Below are positions 17,507 through 25,995 of a DNA stretch of 64,000 nt, piece after piece (positions within the stretch are counted from its first letter, which is position 1; each line of letters starts with the position of its first letter). The position numbers and the translations under genes were made by a program. The stretch lies in the NCBI RefSeq assembly GCF_000167355.1, contig NZ_AAEW02000002.1:62001-126000 (forward strand). The letters are read 5' to 3'. The notes below the pieces were generated by a model. The model worked only from the letters and a program-made list of their open reading frames with translations, was not told where the DNA came from and ran no database searches. The DNA comes from Desulfuromonas acetoxidans DSM 684. GTDB lineage: Bacteria; Desulfobacterota; Desulfuromonadia; Desulfuromonadales; Desulfuromonadaceae.

Positions 17507-18712
17507 TCAGCCCCCTATGGCTTCGGCCGGATCGACTCTGAGCGCGGCACGAATGGCGATAATGCTCGACAGTACGCAGATCATAACCACGGCGATAAAA
17601 CCCATAACGGAGTCGAGTGGTTGCAGCAGCACATATTTGGGAAAGATTGGCGCCATCAATAACGTTGCCGAAATCTTACCCACCACAAAGCCGATCAAAC
17701 CTAAAGCGATGGACTGTTGCATGATCAAACCGACAATGGTGCGATTTTTAGTGCCGATCAGTTTCAAGACAGCAATTTCACGAATTTTCCCGAGTGTCAG
17801 GGTGTAGATGATGAAGGCCACAATGGCGGAGCTGACAATCGAAAGGATCACCAGAAACATGAAGATCTGTCTGGCGGAGGTCGCGATCAGCTTACCAACC
17901 AAAATCTCCTCCATCTGGCTGCGGGTATAGACGGTTAAGCGCTTCCAGCGGCGGATCGACTCAGCGACTTCTTCCGGGGCATGACCTGGTTCAACCCGCA
18001 CCAAAACCGCATTGACATATGGGTTGGTGCCTTGCGAAGCAATAACCGCATCGAGCAAACCTGGCACTCCGGGCCGGTTGAAAGCAGGGTTTTCGGCCGT
18101 GCGTCGACGCTGCTCTCGGATGGCGTCATTATCCTTGAGAAACTGTGCTTCCTGGGCATCTTTAAGAGGAATGAACACCATTGGGTCGCCATTGGAAGAG
18201 ACCATCCTTCTGGTCAGGCCGACTATAGTATAGTGATTGCGGCGGATCTGGATACGGTCGCCAAGTTTAAATCCGGAAGCGATGTCGGCGACGGCCTCGT
18301 AATGGCTCCGAGTAATCTGGCGACCCGCGACTAGATAGGGCGGCCACCCGGGTGTCCCAGGTTCTCCAGAAGTGACGCCAGTGACCATGGCACGTACGTC
18401 ACCATCTTGTTTGCTCACCTGCATGGTGAGATAAGTGATGTTCGCTGCCCGCTCCACTCCCGGCATGCCTTGCATCCCTCGCCAGATATCATCGTAGAGA
18501 CTTGATGACTCAGCGTAAGGACCAAGAGTGTCCTTCTGTACAACCCAGAGATCAGCACCGCTATTGTCGAGCAACACTTTGGCATCATCCACCATGCCAC
18601 GATAAATTCCTGCCATAGACAGTGTGATGCCAATGAGTAGCCCAAGACCTATACCGGTAAAGACAAACTTACCCCAGGAGTGCAAGATGTCGCGTCCTGC
18701 CAAGCTGATCAT
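17507..18712 (-). CDS. FtsX/MacB-type ABC transporter permease
   Basis: The 401-residue protein has the MacB/DevC layout: an N-terminal helix (about 14-35), a large periplasmic domain (about 40-270) and three C-terminal helices (about 278-300, 325-350 and 362-388). The C-terminal FtsX domain shows the typical EIAVLKLIGTKNRTI segment linking helices. Mechanotransmission permeases of this kind push periplasmic substrates through an adaptor and TolC channel without moving them across the inner membrane. It overlaps the adaptor gene by 4 nt and abuts the ATPase gene, so the three are one translational unit. The substrate is unknown. Confidence 0.92.
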   Translation of the reverse strand: MISLAGRDILHSWGKFVFTGIGLGLLIGITLSMAGIYRGMVDDAKVLLDNSGADLWVVQKDTLGPYAESSSLYDDIWRGMQGMPGVERAANITYLTMQVSKQDGDVRAMVTGVTSGEPGTPGWPPYLVAGRQITRSHYEAVADIASGFKLGDRIQIRRNHYTIVGLTRRMVSSNGDPMVFIPLKDAQEAQFLKDNDAIREQRRRTAENPAFNRPGVPGLLDAVIASQGTNPYVNAVLVRVEPGHAPEEVAESIRRWKRLTVYTRSQMEEILVGKLIATSARQIFMFLVILSIVSSAIVAFIIYTLTLGKIREIAVLKLIGTKNRTIVGLIMQQSIALGLIGFVVGKISATLLMAPIFPKYVLLQPLDSVMGFIAVVMICVLSSIIAIRAALRVDPAEAIGG

Positions 18713-19860
18713 TGCGTCACCCCGGGGATATGGTCAACGACGTGAATTCGGCTATGCTCATTCAGGGCGTTTTCGCTGTAGGCCACAACTTGGTCACCAA
18801 CCTTGAGCCCTTCTCGTATTTGAACACGACCCTCCAAATCGGCAATCCCCAGTGAAACTGCTGTAAAGTGAAGATCGCCATTAGTGACCTGCCACACGCC
18901 CAATTTGCTACCTATATGATGGATAGCGGCATTTGGGACAACCGGTGTTGCCGCAAGAGTCGGTAAGGTAATCGTGATTTCGGCCAATTCACCGACAGGT
19001 GGCAACGGATCAGGGATTTGATCAAAGACAACCTTGGCTAGTGTTTCCTCCGTTACCGCGTCTGCCAGGGGTTCGACTCTCAGTACTCGTCCAGCCTGCA
19101 GCTCACCTGCCTGCGAACGTAATGTGATCTGGGCTGATAAGCCTGCTGCGAGACCTCGCGCACGAATTTGATCGAAACGGACATTGACCCACAGAGTACT
19201 CGGGTCGATCAGCTCCACGACAGACTGACCTGCAACCACGGTGGTTCCCGGATCGGCATCACGCGAAACGACCAAGCTGTCAACTGGCGCAATCAGAGAC
19301 AAATTATTGCGCTGCGCCTCTAACGCCTCTCGTTCCGCTCGTACACGAGATAGTTCCTCTCGTGCCGCAGTCAGCCCTGCTTTCGCAACCAACAGATCTT
19401 GTTGTTTAGTGGCTACCACTTCCTCACTTGAGGAACGCACTTTAAGTAACTGCTCGTAGCGTAAAGCCTGTGTCTGCGCATAATCCTTACGCGCCTGCGC
19501 TTCCTTTAATTGAGCGTTTGCTCGTTTCAACGTGGCATCCTGAGCCCTGAGACGTTCATCAAGATCCACCGGGTCCATTTCGCCAAGCACTTGCCCGGCC
19601 TTGACACGTTCACCTACGTGTACGTCCAAACGTATGACCCGCCCCGCAAACGTTGGGCCAATTTTGTAGGTGTAACGAGCCTCAATGGTTCCGATGCCAA
19701 ATAGTTTCGGTGAGATGCTCTTGTTCTCGACCGTGGTCAATACAACCGATACCGGAGCAAGTGGCCCCGAACGCAAGGCCACATAGACAAAAAGCGCAAG
19801 CAGAGGAACAAGTACAGCTATAAGGGCCAATGTACGTTTTTGGAAAGGCAATCTTTTCAT
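18709..19860 (-). CDS. Periplasmic adaptor (HlyD/DevB-type membrane fusion protein)
   Basis: A single N-terminal transmembrane helix (about 10-30) anchors this 383-residue adaptor. It is followed by a lipoyl half-motif (GRVIRLDVHVGERVKAGQVL, 73-92), a helical hairpin (about 100-190), the second lipoyl half and a beta-barrel (about 210-300). This is the normal architecture of MacA/DevB-type adaptors linking an ABC permease to a TolC-like channel. It overlaps the TetR gene and the permease gene by 4 nt each, so the operon is tightly coupled. No lipobox is present, so it is membrane-anchored by its helix. Confidence 0.92.
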   Translation of the reverse strand: MKRLPFQKRTLALIAVLVPLLALFVYVALRSGPLAPVSVVLTTVENKSISPKLFGIGTIEARYTYKIGPTFAGRVIRLDVHVGERVKAGQVLGEMDPVDLDERLRAQDATLKRANAQLKEAQARKDYAQTQALRYEQLLKVRSSSEEVVATKQQDLLVAKAGLTAAREELSRVRAEREALEAQRNNLSLIAPVDSLVVSRDADPGTTVVAGQSVVELIDPSTLWVNVRFDQIRARGLAAGLSAQITLRSQAGELQAGRVLRVEPLADAVTEETLAKVVFDQIPDPLPPVGELAEITITLPTLAATPVVPNAAIHHIGSKLGVWQVTNGDLHFTAVSLGIADLEGRVQIREGLKVGDQVVAYSENALNEHSRIHVVDHIPGVTQ

Positions 19861-20465
19861 GATACGCTCCCGATACCCCGTTGATATATTGCAAAAACTT
19901 TCGGTGCATCGCGACGCATATGGCTAACATCTCCAGCTATCAATGATTGCATGACCAATCCTTGAATAGTTCCGATGAAAAGCGTAGCCGCAGCCTCATT
20001 ATCAAGCCTTACATCAAATTCACCAGAGACCTTTCCTTGTTCAAATAAACGGTTGAGACGCTCCCCATAACGACGGATGAGTGCATGCACCATTCGTTTG
20101 GGTACGGTTTCTTCAGAGCGTTGTAATTCACCAAACAACATACGAGGAATACCGGGATGCTCTATTATAAAGTCCACATGCGCCATAAACATACTTTCGA
20201 GTGCGGCAAGAGGAGAGGGCTTTTCATAAACTGCTTTTTCGATACGTGACATCAATCGTTCGCTCACCCATTCCATAACAGCCTGTAAGATGGCATCCTT
20301 GTTTGAAAAATGACGAAAAAGTGCCCCCTGAGTCACCCCCATTCGTTTAGCTATGGAAGCCGTAGTAATTTCGCTCGGATTCTGCTCTCCCGCCAACTCG
20401 ATTACCGCCTCTACCGTCACCGCCCGTCGTTCCTCAGCCGGAAGATATTTGCTTGATAAATTCAT
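19857..20465 (-). CDS. TetR family repressor of the efflux operon
   Basis: A TetR DNA-binding domain occupies the first 60 residues, with the helix-turn-helix as TTASIAKRMGVTQGALFRHF; the rest is a helical ligand domain. The ATG at 20465 is preferred because GGAGGG precedes it, although the frame is open to 20528 (that extension overlaps the operator). The product is 202 residues. It is the first gene of the operon and overlaps the adaptor gene by 4 nt, so it is coexpressed with the pump it controls. A perfect 26-nt palindrome directly upstream of its ribosome binding site is the probable operator. The inducer is unknown. Confidence 0.92.
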   Translation of the reverse strand: MNLSSKYLPAEERRAVTVEAVIELAGEQNPSEITTASIAKRMGVTQGALFRHFSNKDAILQAVMEWVSERLMSRIEKAVYEKPSPLAALESMFMAHVDFIIEHPGIPRMLFGELQRSEETVPKRMVHALIRRYGERLNRLFEQGKVSGEFDVRLDNEAAATLFIGTIQGLVMQSLIAGDVSHMRRDAPKVFAIYQRGIGSVS

Positions 20466-20479
20466 ATAGCCCTCCAAAG

Positions 20480-20505
20480 AAAGATAGTAATCAATTACTA
20501 TCTTT
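20480..20505. promoter_or_regulatory. TetR operator, perfect palindrome
   Basis: Half-site AAAGATAGTAAT is repeated inverted around a 2-nt CA centre, giving 12+12 matched bases, 15 nt before the repressor start. Size and symmetry fit binding of a TetR dimer pair that blocks transcription or its initiation. Confidence 0.8.
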
Positions 20506-20519
20506 GCTCTGCAAAAACG

Positions 20520-20533
20520 ATTAGTCAACTAAT
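20520..20533. promoter_or_regulatory. Second short palindrome near the TetR operator
   Basis: ATTAGT-CA-ACTAAT is a perfect 6-2-6 inverted repeat, 14 nt beyond the main operator and with the same CA centre. It may be a weaker second site or a site for the second TetR regulator encoded at 21124. Confidence 0.4.
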
Positions 20534-21123
20534 TTATAAAAGTGGTCAGCGCCATAGACTAAACAATCAGCGCCGCCAGCCTGGCTATTAAACTAGCTGC
20601 TCGTCCCATTAGAAGTATGTTTGCATAGCATGGAAGCATCCACTTTCCGCAGACAAAAGTGCCATTGCTATCGTGTTTTACACCTTCTCTTGCTCGTGAA
20701 AAAAAACAATATTGTTGCCATTGAAGTGGTGCGGAATTTAACGTTGGTTTGGCTCTAGCACATAAATTTTAAGACTGTCGAGGTATTCTTTGGTGGTAAT
20801 TTTTTTCTGTTTAAGGATGTTTCTTGTAATGAACGGAAGTTGTCCTTAATAGGATTCTACCGATTGAGACAATTAGGAAGATGGGGGCTCAGGTCAGAAA
20901 AAAGCTGGCCTTAAAAGTAAACATCCCGGATCATCACCGTTTCAAGGGCGGGAGCGGACTACTGGGATACTGCATGTGGAAAGTAGAAAATACGGATAAT
21001 AGCGTCAATCCTTTTCTTTCAATCAAAAAGTTAACTGTAGTTGCACTTAGACATGTCAATCCCAAGAAGCTAACAAAAATCAAACGTGCTTGAAAAAAAC
21101 GTGCGATCAGATAATATTTGGGC
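20534..21123. other. 590-nt intergenic region between divergent TetR genes, with a decayed coding fragment
   Basis: No intact gene is seen. On the minus strand 20738-20845 encodes 35 residues, including KQKKITTKEYLDSLKIYVLE, between two stop codons; it reads like the C-terminus of a real protein of unknown family. A 70-residue plus-strand frame at 20881-21093 has no ribosome binding site or protein character and is not annotated. The rest must hold promoters for both TetR units. The fragment suggests past deletion or insertion of mobile DNA here. Confidence 0.5.
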
Positions 21124-21780
21124 ATGATTGCGAATAACGATTCACAAAAAACAACCCCTCTTACCAAGCGCCTTGCCACAGCTATCAGACGTGAACAGAT
21201 TGCTGAAACGTCTTTAAAGTTGATCAGCCTGCATGGACTGGAAGCTTTAAATATCGTGGCTATAGCAGAAGATATCGGACTTGCTCCTTCTGCGATCTAT
21301 CGCCATTTCTCCGGCAAAGAAGAAATCCTTGAGTCTGTTAGCGGCTTACTTCAAGACCGCCTTTTAGGCAATGTCAGGAGGGTTTGTGCAGAAACAGACG
21401 ATCCGCTCAAACGTTTGCACCTGTTATTACAGTCTCATCTCAACCTTGTGCTCAAGGGCAGCGGCATTCCTCGTTATGTGTTTGCCACGGGCTCGGAAGG
21501 TGTTCAATCGACAAGAAAGTTACGGCTCTTTAAAGCTGTTGAACTCTACTTAAAAAAAGTCGCGACTCTTTTTTATGATGGACAACAAGTGGGGAAAATT
21601 CGTCCTGAACTGGATCCTGACGTCTTGTCCTACATGTATCTTGGCCTCATTCAACCAGGAATTCTTCTGCAACAGATGAGTGATGGAGAGTTTGACATAG
21701 AATCTCACGTTGAAGCAGCTTGGGAGATATTTTCCAAGACAATTTCGGTTACTTCACAAAGCGGTCAACCAAGGCCCTAA
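21124..21780 (+). CDS. TetR family transcriptional regulator
   Basis: The N-terminal TetR helix-turn-helix is visible at about residues 38-57 (VAIAEDIGLAPSAIYRHF), followed by a helical regulatory domain of about 150 residues. It resembles the first TetR protein in this island only in general features. The ATG at 21124 is chosen; a TTG two codons upstream is possible, and neither has a strong ribosome binding site, suggesting low expression. The gene lies 152 nt upstream of the octaheme cytochrome gene in the same direction and may control it, but no TetR-type palindrome is obvious in that gap. The ligand is unknown. Confidence 0.9.
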   Translation: MIANNDSQKTTPLTKRLATAIRREQIAETSLKLISLHGLEALNIVAIAEDIGLAPSAIYRHFSGKEEILESVSGLLQDRLLGNVRRVCAETDDPLKRLHLLLQSHLNLVLKGSGIPRYVFATGSEGVQSTRKLRLFKAVELYLKKVATLFYDGQQVGKIRPELDPDVLSYMYLGLIQPGILLQQMSDGEFDIESHVEAAWEIFSKTISVTSQSGQPRP

Positions 21781-21833
21781 GGAAACACTATGGATTTGTA
21801 AACAAAGTACAATATAAAATTTTTTACATTTTA

Positions 21834-21851
21834 TGTGAACTTAAATTCACA
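21834..21851. promoter_or_regulatory. Inverted repeat TGTGAA-N6-TTCACA upstream of octaheme cytochrome
   Basis: A perfect 6-6-6 inverted repeat (spacer CTTAAA) lies 82 nt before the cytochrome start. The half-sites resemble those of CRP/FNR-superfamily regulators (which include HcpR and NnrR-type nitrogen-oxide regulators), but spacing differs from the classical TGTGA-N6-TCACA by two nucleotides. The cognate protein is not in this window. Confidence 0.5.
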
Positions 21852-21932
21852 ACTTGTCTAAAAAGTTCTGCCGCTATCTTGCATATTTAAAAAGATGAGA
21901 TAGCGTTTACTTTCAACCAAAGGAGGCTGTCT

Positions 21933-23216
21933 ATGGATAATCGTTTAACGTTTTTACTCATCTGTACCACTCTGTTGATGACTGCTGGAGTAGCTTTTGC
22001 TGGAGATCTCTGTATTGATTGCCACAGCAAAACATCTCCCGGCCAAGTTGCCGACTGGCAAGCAAGTCAACATTCACACGTCGGCGTCACTTGTGACACC
22101 TGCCATGGAGATGCGCACACCTCTGCTGACGACTACAAAAATGCTGTACTGCCCGATGAAGCGGTCTGTGCACAGTGCCACGAAGAACAGTTCACCTCGT
22201 TCTCACATGGCAAACACAACTATGGCTGGACCGTATTGAATGCCATTCCGGCAACTCACATGGCCCCAGATGAACTGATTGAAGGGGGCCGCGGCTGTGG
22301 CGGTTGTCATAACATGGGGATCAAGAGTGAAGAGCAAAAGGCTGACCAATTGGCCAAAGGCTATCGCTATCAGAACAATTCTTGCGACGAATGTCATACC
22401 CGTCATGCCTTTTCCCTGAAAGAAGCCCAGAACCCTAAAGCCTGCCAGCAATGTCACATGGGATACGACCATCCACAGTGGGAAATGTGGTCGAGCTCGA
22501 AACATGGTGCGCGTTACTTTGCCAAAAAAGATGGAGATCTTCCTGAAGGGGCAGCGGCACCAACATGCCAGGACTGCCACTTACCCGATGGCACCCATGA
22601 AAATCATACTGCTTGGGGATTCCTCGGTGTTCGCTTACCGTTGCCGGAAGACCCACAGGCCGCAGCTGATCGCGTTACAATCCTCAAAGCCCTCGGCGTT
22701 TTACATCCCGAGACGGGTGAACCGACAGCCGTTTTTGATGCCGTCAAGGCTGTCGACATGGCACGACTGGATCAAGCTTCATGGGAAAAAGAACGCAACA
22801 AGATGCTCGATACCTGCACTAAATGCCATTCCCGCACCTACGCCAAAGAGCAGCTTGACATGGGTGATGCAATTTTGACAAAAGCGGATCGCCTCATGGC
22901 CGATGCAATTGAAACGGTGGCGGCTCTTTACAAAGACGGGATTATCAAGAAGCCTGAAGGTTACCCCTACAATTATCCGTTCATTCTCGCATTAATGCAT
23001 ACCAACGGTGCCAACTGGAATGAGAAACTTGATGAGCTTTCCTACATTGATCAGGTTCTTCTGCAGATGTATTTCAAGCATCGTATGCGCGCTTATCAAG
23101 CCTTCTTCCATGTCAATCCGGATTATGCCTATTGGTACGGCTGGAACATGATGACTCAGGATTTAGGTGAGATAAAACATCTGGCTCAACAACTGCGTGC
23201 TGACCAGCAGAAGTAA
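21933..23216 (+). CDS. Octaheme c-type cytochrome, HAO-related
   Basis: After a signal peptide (1-23, cleavage after AFA) the protein carries eight CxxCH motifs: CIDCH, CDTCH, CAQCH, CGGCH, CDECH, CQQCH, CQDCH and CTKCH. The heme count, the spacing and a C-terminal helical part with YAYWYGW fit the octaheme hydroxylamine oxidoreductase-like family. In anaerobes such proteins lack the cross-linked Tyr and are thought to reduce nitrite or hydroxylamine rather than oxidise it. It has a strong AAAGGAGG ribosome binding site. It precedes the flavodiiron gene by 120 nt with a hairpin between them. A second, distinct octaheme protein is encoded at 26743. It is periplasmic; exact activity cannot be decided from sequence. 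Confidence 0.85.
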   Translation: MDNRLTFLLICTTLLMTAGVAFAGDLCIDCHSKTSPGQVADWQASQHSHVGVTCDTCHGDAHTSADDYKNAVLPDEAVCAQCHEEQFTSFSHGKHNYGWTVLNAIPATHMAPDELIEGGRGCGGCHNMGIKSEEQKADQLAKGYRYQNNSCDECHTRHAFSLKEAQNPKACQQCHMGYDHPQWEMWSSSKHGARYFAKKDGDLPEGAAAPTCQDCHLPDGTHENHTAWGFLGVRLPLPEDPQAAADRVTILKALGVLHPETGEPTAVFDAVKAVDMARLDQASWEKERNKMLDTCTKCHSRTYAKEQLDMGDAILTKADRLMADAIETVAALYKDGIIKKPEGYPYNYPFILALMHTNGANWNEKLDELSYIDQVLLQMYFKHRMRAYQAFFHVNPDYAYWYGWNMMTQDLGEIKHLAQQLRADQQK

Positions 23217-23231
23217 ATGACAAAAGAATTA

Positions 23232-23254
23232 GGCCGCCCCATTCAGGGGCGGCC
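23232..23254 (+). terminator. Hairpin after the octaheme cytochrome gene
   Basis: A perfect 9-bp GC-rich stem (GGCCGCCCC and complement) with loop ATTCA begins 15 nt after the stop. There is no T tract, so it may attenuate, protect the mRNA 3' end or require a factor. Confidence 0.5.
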
Positions 23255-23336
23255 ATCACATATTCAACACTCAAGAGGCAGGCAATAATAGTCGATTAAG
23301 TTGGGCAGGTGATACAACCGCACTCAGGAGAGGTTT

Positions 23337-24515
23337 ATGAATCCGCGCAAAATTAAAGACGATATTTACTGGATGGGGTATATCGATTGGGAAGCACGCC
23401 TCTTTGATGAGCTTATCCCCCTGCCAGATGGAACTAGTTACAATGCTTACCTTATTGCAGGCAGCAAAAAGACAGCTCTGATAGACAGCGTAGAGTCAGA
23501 GTTTTTCTCAGACCTTGAGGCTCAGCTCAAGGATGTTACCAAGCTTGATTATCTAGTATCATTGCATGCTGAACAAGATCACTCCGGCAGCATTCCTAAA
23601 ATCCTGGCTAAATATCCCGAAGCCAAACTAGTAACGAGCCCCAAGGCTAAAGGGATACTCATGGATATACTCGATATCGCCGCAGACGCCATTATCACTG
23701 TCGCAGACGGAGAAATCCTCTGCCTGGGGGATAAAACGCTGGAGTTCATCCATACCCCATGGGTGCATTGGCCAGAAACCATGGTGGCCTACCTTCAAGA
23801 GGATAAGATTCTCTTCAGCTGCGACTTTTTCGGCTCCCATATTGCGACGACTGAGCTATTCGCCAGTGATGAAGCGCGTGTTTACGAAGCGGCAAAACGC
23901 TACTACGCCGAAGTCATGATGCCTTTTGGCAATAGCATCAAAAAGCATCTACAAAAACTTGCACCTTATGCAATTGACATCATCGCTCCCAGCCACGGTC
24001 CACTGCATAAACGACCATCTTTTATCATTGATGCCCATAAAGACTGGGTCGATGGACAACTGAAAAATGTGGTCATTTTGCCCTACGTTTCCATGCACAA
24101 AAGCACTAAAAAAATGGTAGACCACCTCACCGCCATGCTTACTGAGCAGGGTGTTCGCGTCGAGCTGTTTAACTTATCAGTTACCGACATTGGCAAACTG
24201 GCGATAGCTTTAGTCGATGCTGGAACAATCGTTGTTGGCACCCCAACGGTGCTTGCCGGCCCCCATCCCGCCGCCGCTTACTGCGCCTTTTTAGCCAACG
24301 CCTTACGTCCGCGAAGCAAATATTTATCGATTATCGGCTCCTATGGTTGGGGCGGTAAAACAGTAGAAGTGTTGGCTGGAATGGTTCCCAACCTCAAAGT
24401 CGAAATTATTGAACCGGTACAGGTAAAAGGGTTTCCAACCGAGGAGGATCTTGCCGCCCTTGAGACTTTGGCGAAAACGATAGCGGCTAAACACAAAGAG
24501 CAGGGCTTTGTCTAA
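23337..24515 (+). CDS. Flavodiiron protein (A-type flavoprotein, NO/O2 reductase)
   Basis: The 392-residue cytoplasmic protein has an N-terminal metallo-beta-lactamase-like diiron domain (1-250) and a C-terminal flavodoxin domain (255-390). The diiron ligands appear as HAEQDH (residues 77-82), a His in HTPWVHW, Asp in SCDFFGSH and His in SHGP. The FMN-binding loop is VVGTPTVLAGP. It lacks the C-terminal rubredoxin of NorV, so it is the short FprA/Roo type, which reduces NO to N2O or O2 to water using a separate rubredoxin or ferredoxin donor not encoded nearby. AGGAGAGG precedes the start. The island context favours NO detoxification. Confidence 0.93.
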   Translation: MNPRKIKDDIYWMGYIDWEARLFDELIPLPDGTSYNAYLIAGSKKTALIDSVESEFFSDLEAQLKDVTKLDYLVSLHAEQDHSGSIPKILAKYPEAKLVTSPKAKGILMDILDIAADAIITVADGEILCLGDKTLEFIHTPWVHWPETMVAYLQEDKILFSCDFFGSHIATTELFASDEARVYEAAKRYYAEVMMPFGNSIKKHLQKLAPYAIDIIAPSHGPLHKRPSFIIDAHKDWVDGQLKNVVILPYVSMHKSTKKMVDHLTAMLTEQGVRVELFNLSVTDIGKLAIALVDAGTIVVGTPTVLAGPHPAAAYCAFLANALRPRSKYLSIIGSYGWGGKTVEVLAGMVPNLKVEIIEPVQVKGFPTEEDLAALETLAKTIAAKHKEQGFV

Positions 24516-24586
24516 TCTGTGTACAGATTTCTCCGAAATATTAGATTGTTACCGATGTTCAGCTTGGCATATCAAAAGGAAACAAT

Positions 24587-25492
24587 ATGTTGTTGTATCG
24601 CGATTTAAAAGAGGACTATCAATTTACCGTGGAAGAAGCGGATATTTTACACAAGCTGCAACCGCGCATGGGAGCCCTCGCCGAAAAGTTTATCAGTGAA
24701 TTTTATGACTACATCTGGGGATTTGGCAAAACTGCGCAATTCTTAAAAAACAAAGATATCATTTCGCACCATCGAGTAAAAATTAAGCAGTGGTTTCTTA
24801 ATCTATTTTGCGGCGACTACGACCTCACTTATTTCACCAATCTGTATAAAATAGGCGAAATCCATGTGAAGATTGGTTTACCTACCCACTATGTCAACTC
24901 GGCATTCACCTTCACCAGGACTTTTATAATTAAAAATTCTGTCGACGAAAAAGTTGACAAAAAAAAGCGCATTGCCGAACTGGCTGCTATAGAAAAAATA
25001 ATCGACATGAACCTCGATGTACTAACCAGCTCCTACCGCGAAGAGGAGCTAGGTAAGTTTTTATCACTCTCTGGTTTTGAAAAAACAATTCTAATCGGGT
25101 TAAAAAAGTTCAACTCCTATATAAATCTATTTTTGGCCATAGCTCTGGCATTTGTGGCAATTTTTTCTATCAGCCTATTTGGTTACGATATCTACCTCCT
25201 TTTCTATTCGGATATAGGGGTAGAAAAAGGAATTCTAACTATTCTCGGCAGTTTGCTGGTTTTATGGGCAGCGATAGAGTTGATCCATGAAGAAATAAAA
25301 CACCTGCAGGGAAAAATTTTCGACATCGGCACCTTTATTATGCTGGCCATGGCCGCGCTTATTCGCAAAGTACTGATATACTCTTTATCTGCTGAAAAAT
25401 CTCATGAGCTCATTATTATTGGCGGCGTAATCGTTGCGCTCGCCGCTGCTTACTGGCTCATCGGCAGACAGGACAAAAAAAACATGCACTAA
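24587..25492 (+). CDS. Protoglobin domain fused to PsiE-like membrane domain
   Basis: Residues 1-165 form a globin-coupled-sensor type globin; the proximal His is in YKIGEIHVKIGL (about residue 104). Residues 170-300 contain four predicted transmembrane helices (about 182-203, 213-233, 240-265 and 275-292) resembling the PsiE phosphate-starvation-inducible family. There is no signalling output domain such as GGDEF or MCP. A heme globin bound to the inner membrane could sense or scavenge NO or O2, fitting its position 71 nt after the flavodiiron gene. AAGGA precedes the ATG. The PsiE-type part has no established biochemical function. Confidence 0.8.
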   Translation: MLLYRDLKEDYQFTVEEADILHKLQPRMGALAEKFISEFYDYIWGFGKTAQFLKNKDIISHHRVKIKQWFLNLFCGDYDLTYFTNLYKIGEIHVKIGLPTHYVNSAFTFTRTFIIKNSVDEKVDKKKRIAELAAIEKIIDMNLDVLTSSYREEELGKFLSLSGFEKTILIGLKKFNSYINLFLAIALAFVAIFSISLFGYDIYLLFYSDIGVEKGILTILGSLLVLWAAIELIHEEIKHLQGKIFDIGTFIMLAMAALIRKVLIYSLSAEKSHELIIIGGVIVALAAAYWLIGRQDKKNMH

Positions 25493-25557
25493 ATTTGCCA
25501 GCACGATGGTCTAACTGAATAAAAAGACCCATTAACTTACGTAGCGAAAGGATAGTA

Positions 25558-25995
25558 ATGGAAGCTAAGATTGAACAGTATATCCAGGCCATGATTTGCG
25601 ACCAGGCACCAGATGCTATTTTGTTTGCAGACCGTGCCGGAAATATCCAGTTATGGAATCGCGGGGCGGAGATGATTTTTGGCTACACCAAAGAGGAGGC
25701 CATCGGCAAACAACTTGACCTGATCATCCCGGAGAAACTTCGTCAACGACACAACGACGGCTATATCAGAGTCATCTCAGAGGGGATAAGCAAGTACTGC
25801 GATGACCTCCTTTCGGTTCCAGCCTTACCCAAGGATGGACACGCGTTATTCAGCGATTTTTCAATCATTATGATTAAAGATAATAACGGCGTGATGCAAG
25901 GTGTCGCCGCCATCATGAGAGATTCGAGCGAGCAAAAAAACAAAGAAAAAGAGCTGAAGAATCAGATCAAACAACTCAAAGCTCAACCAGAATAG
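25558..25995 (+). CDS. Single PAS-domain protein (145 aa)
   Basis: The protein consists of one PAS/PAC domain (about 10-125; motifs GNIQLWNRGAEMIFGY and GVAAIMRDSSEQ) and a short charged helix at the C-terminus (126-145), which could dimerise or dock on a partner. No kinase, cyclase or DNA-binding domain is present. Such stand-alone PAS proteins usually act as sensory modules for a separate effector. It follows the globin gene by 65 nt and precedes the NapC-type gene, so it is likely part of the nitrogen-oxide response. A heme or flavin cofactor is possible but cannot be read from the sequence. Confidence 0.85.
   Translation: MEAKIEQYIQAMICDQAPDAILFADRAGNIQLWNRGAEMIFGYTKEEAIGKQLDLIIPEKLRQRHNDGYIRVISEGISKYCDDLLSVPALPKDGHALFSDFSIIMIKDNNGVMQGVAAIMRDSSEQKNKEKELKNQIKQLKAQPE

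Noticed and set aside
20881-21093. 70-codon plus-strand frame between the TetR genes
   Set aside because: No ribosome binding site, no protein-like features, and no support for transcription.
21860-21895. Possible sigma-54 promoter ending TTGCAT before the octaheme gene
   Set aside because: The -24 element has TG instead of the invariant GG.
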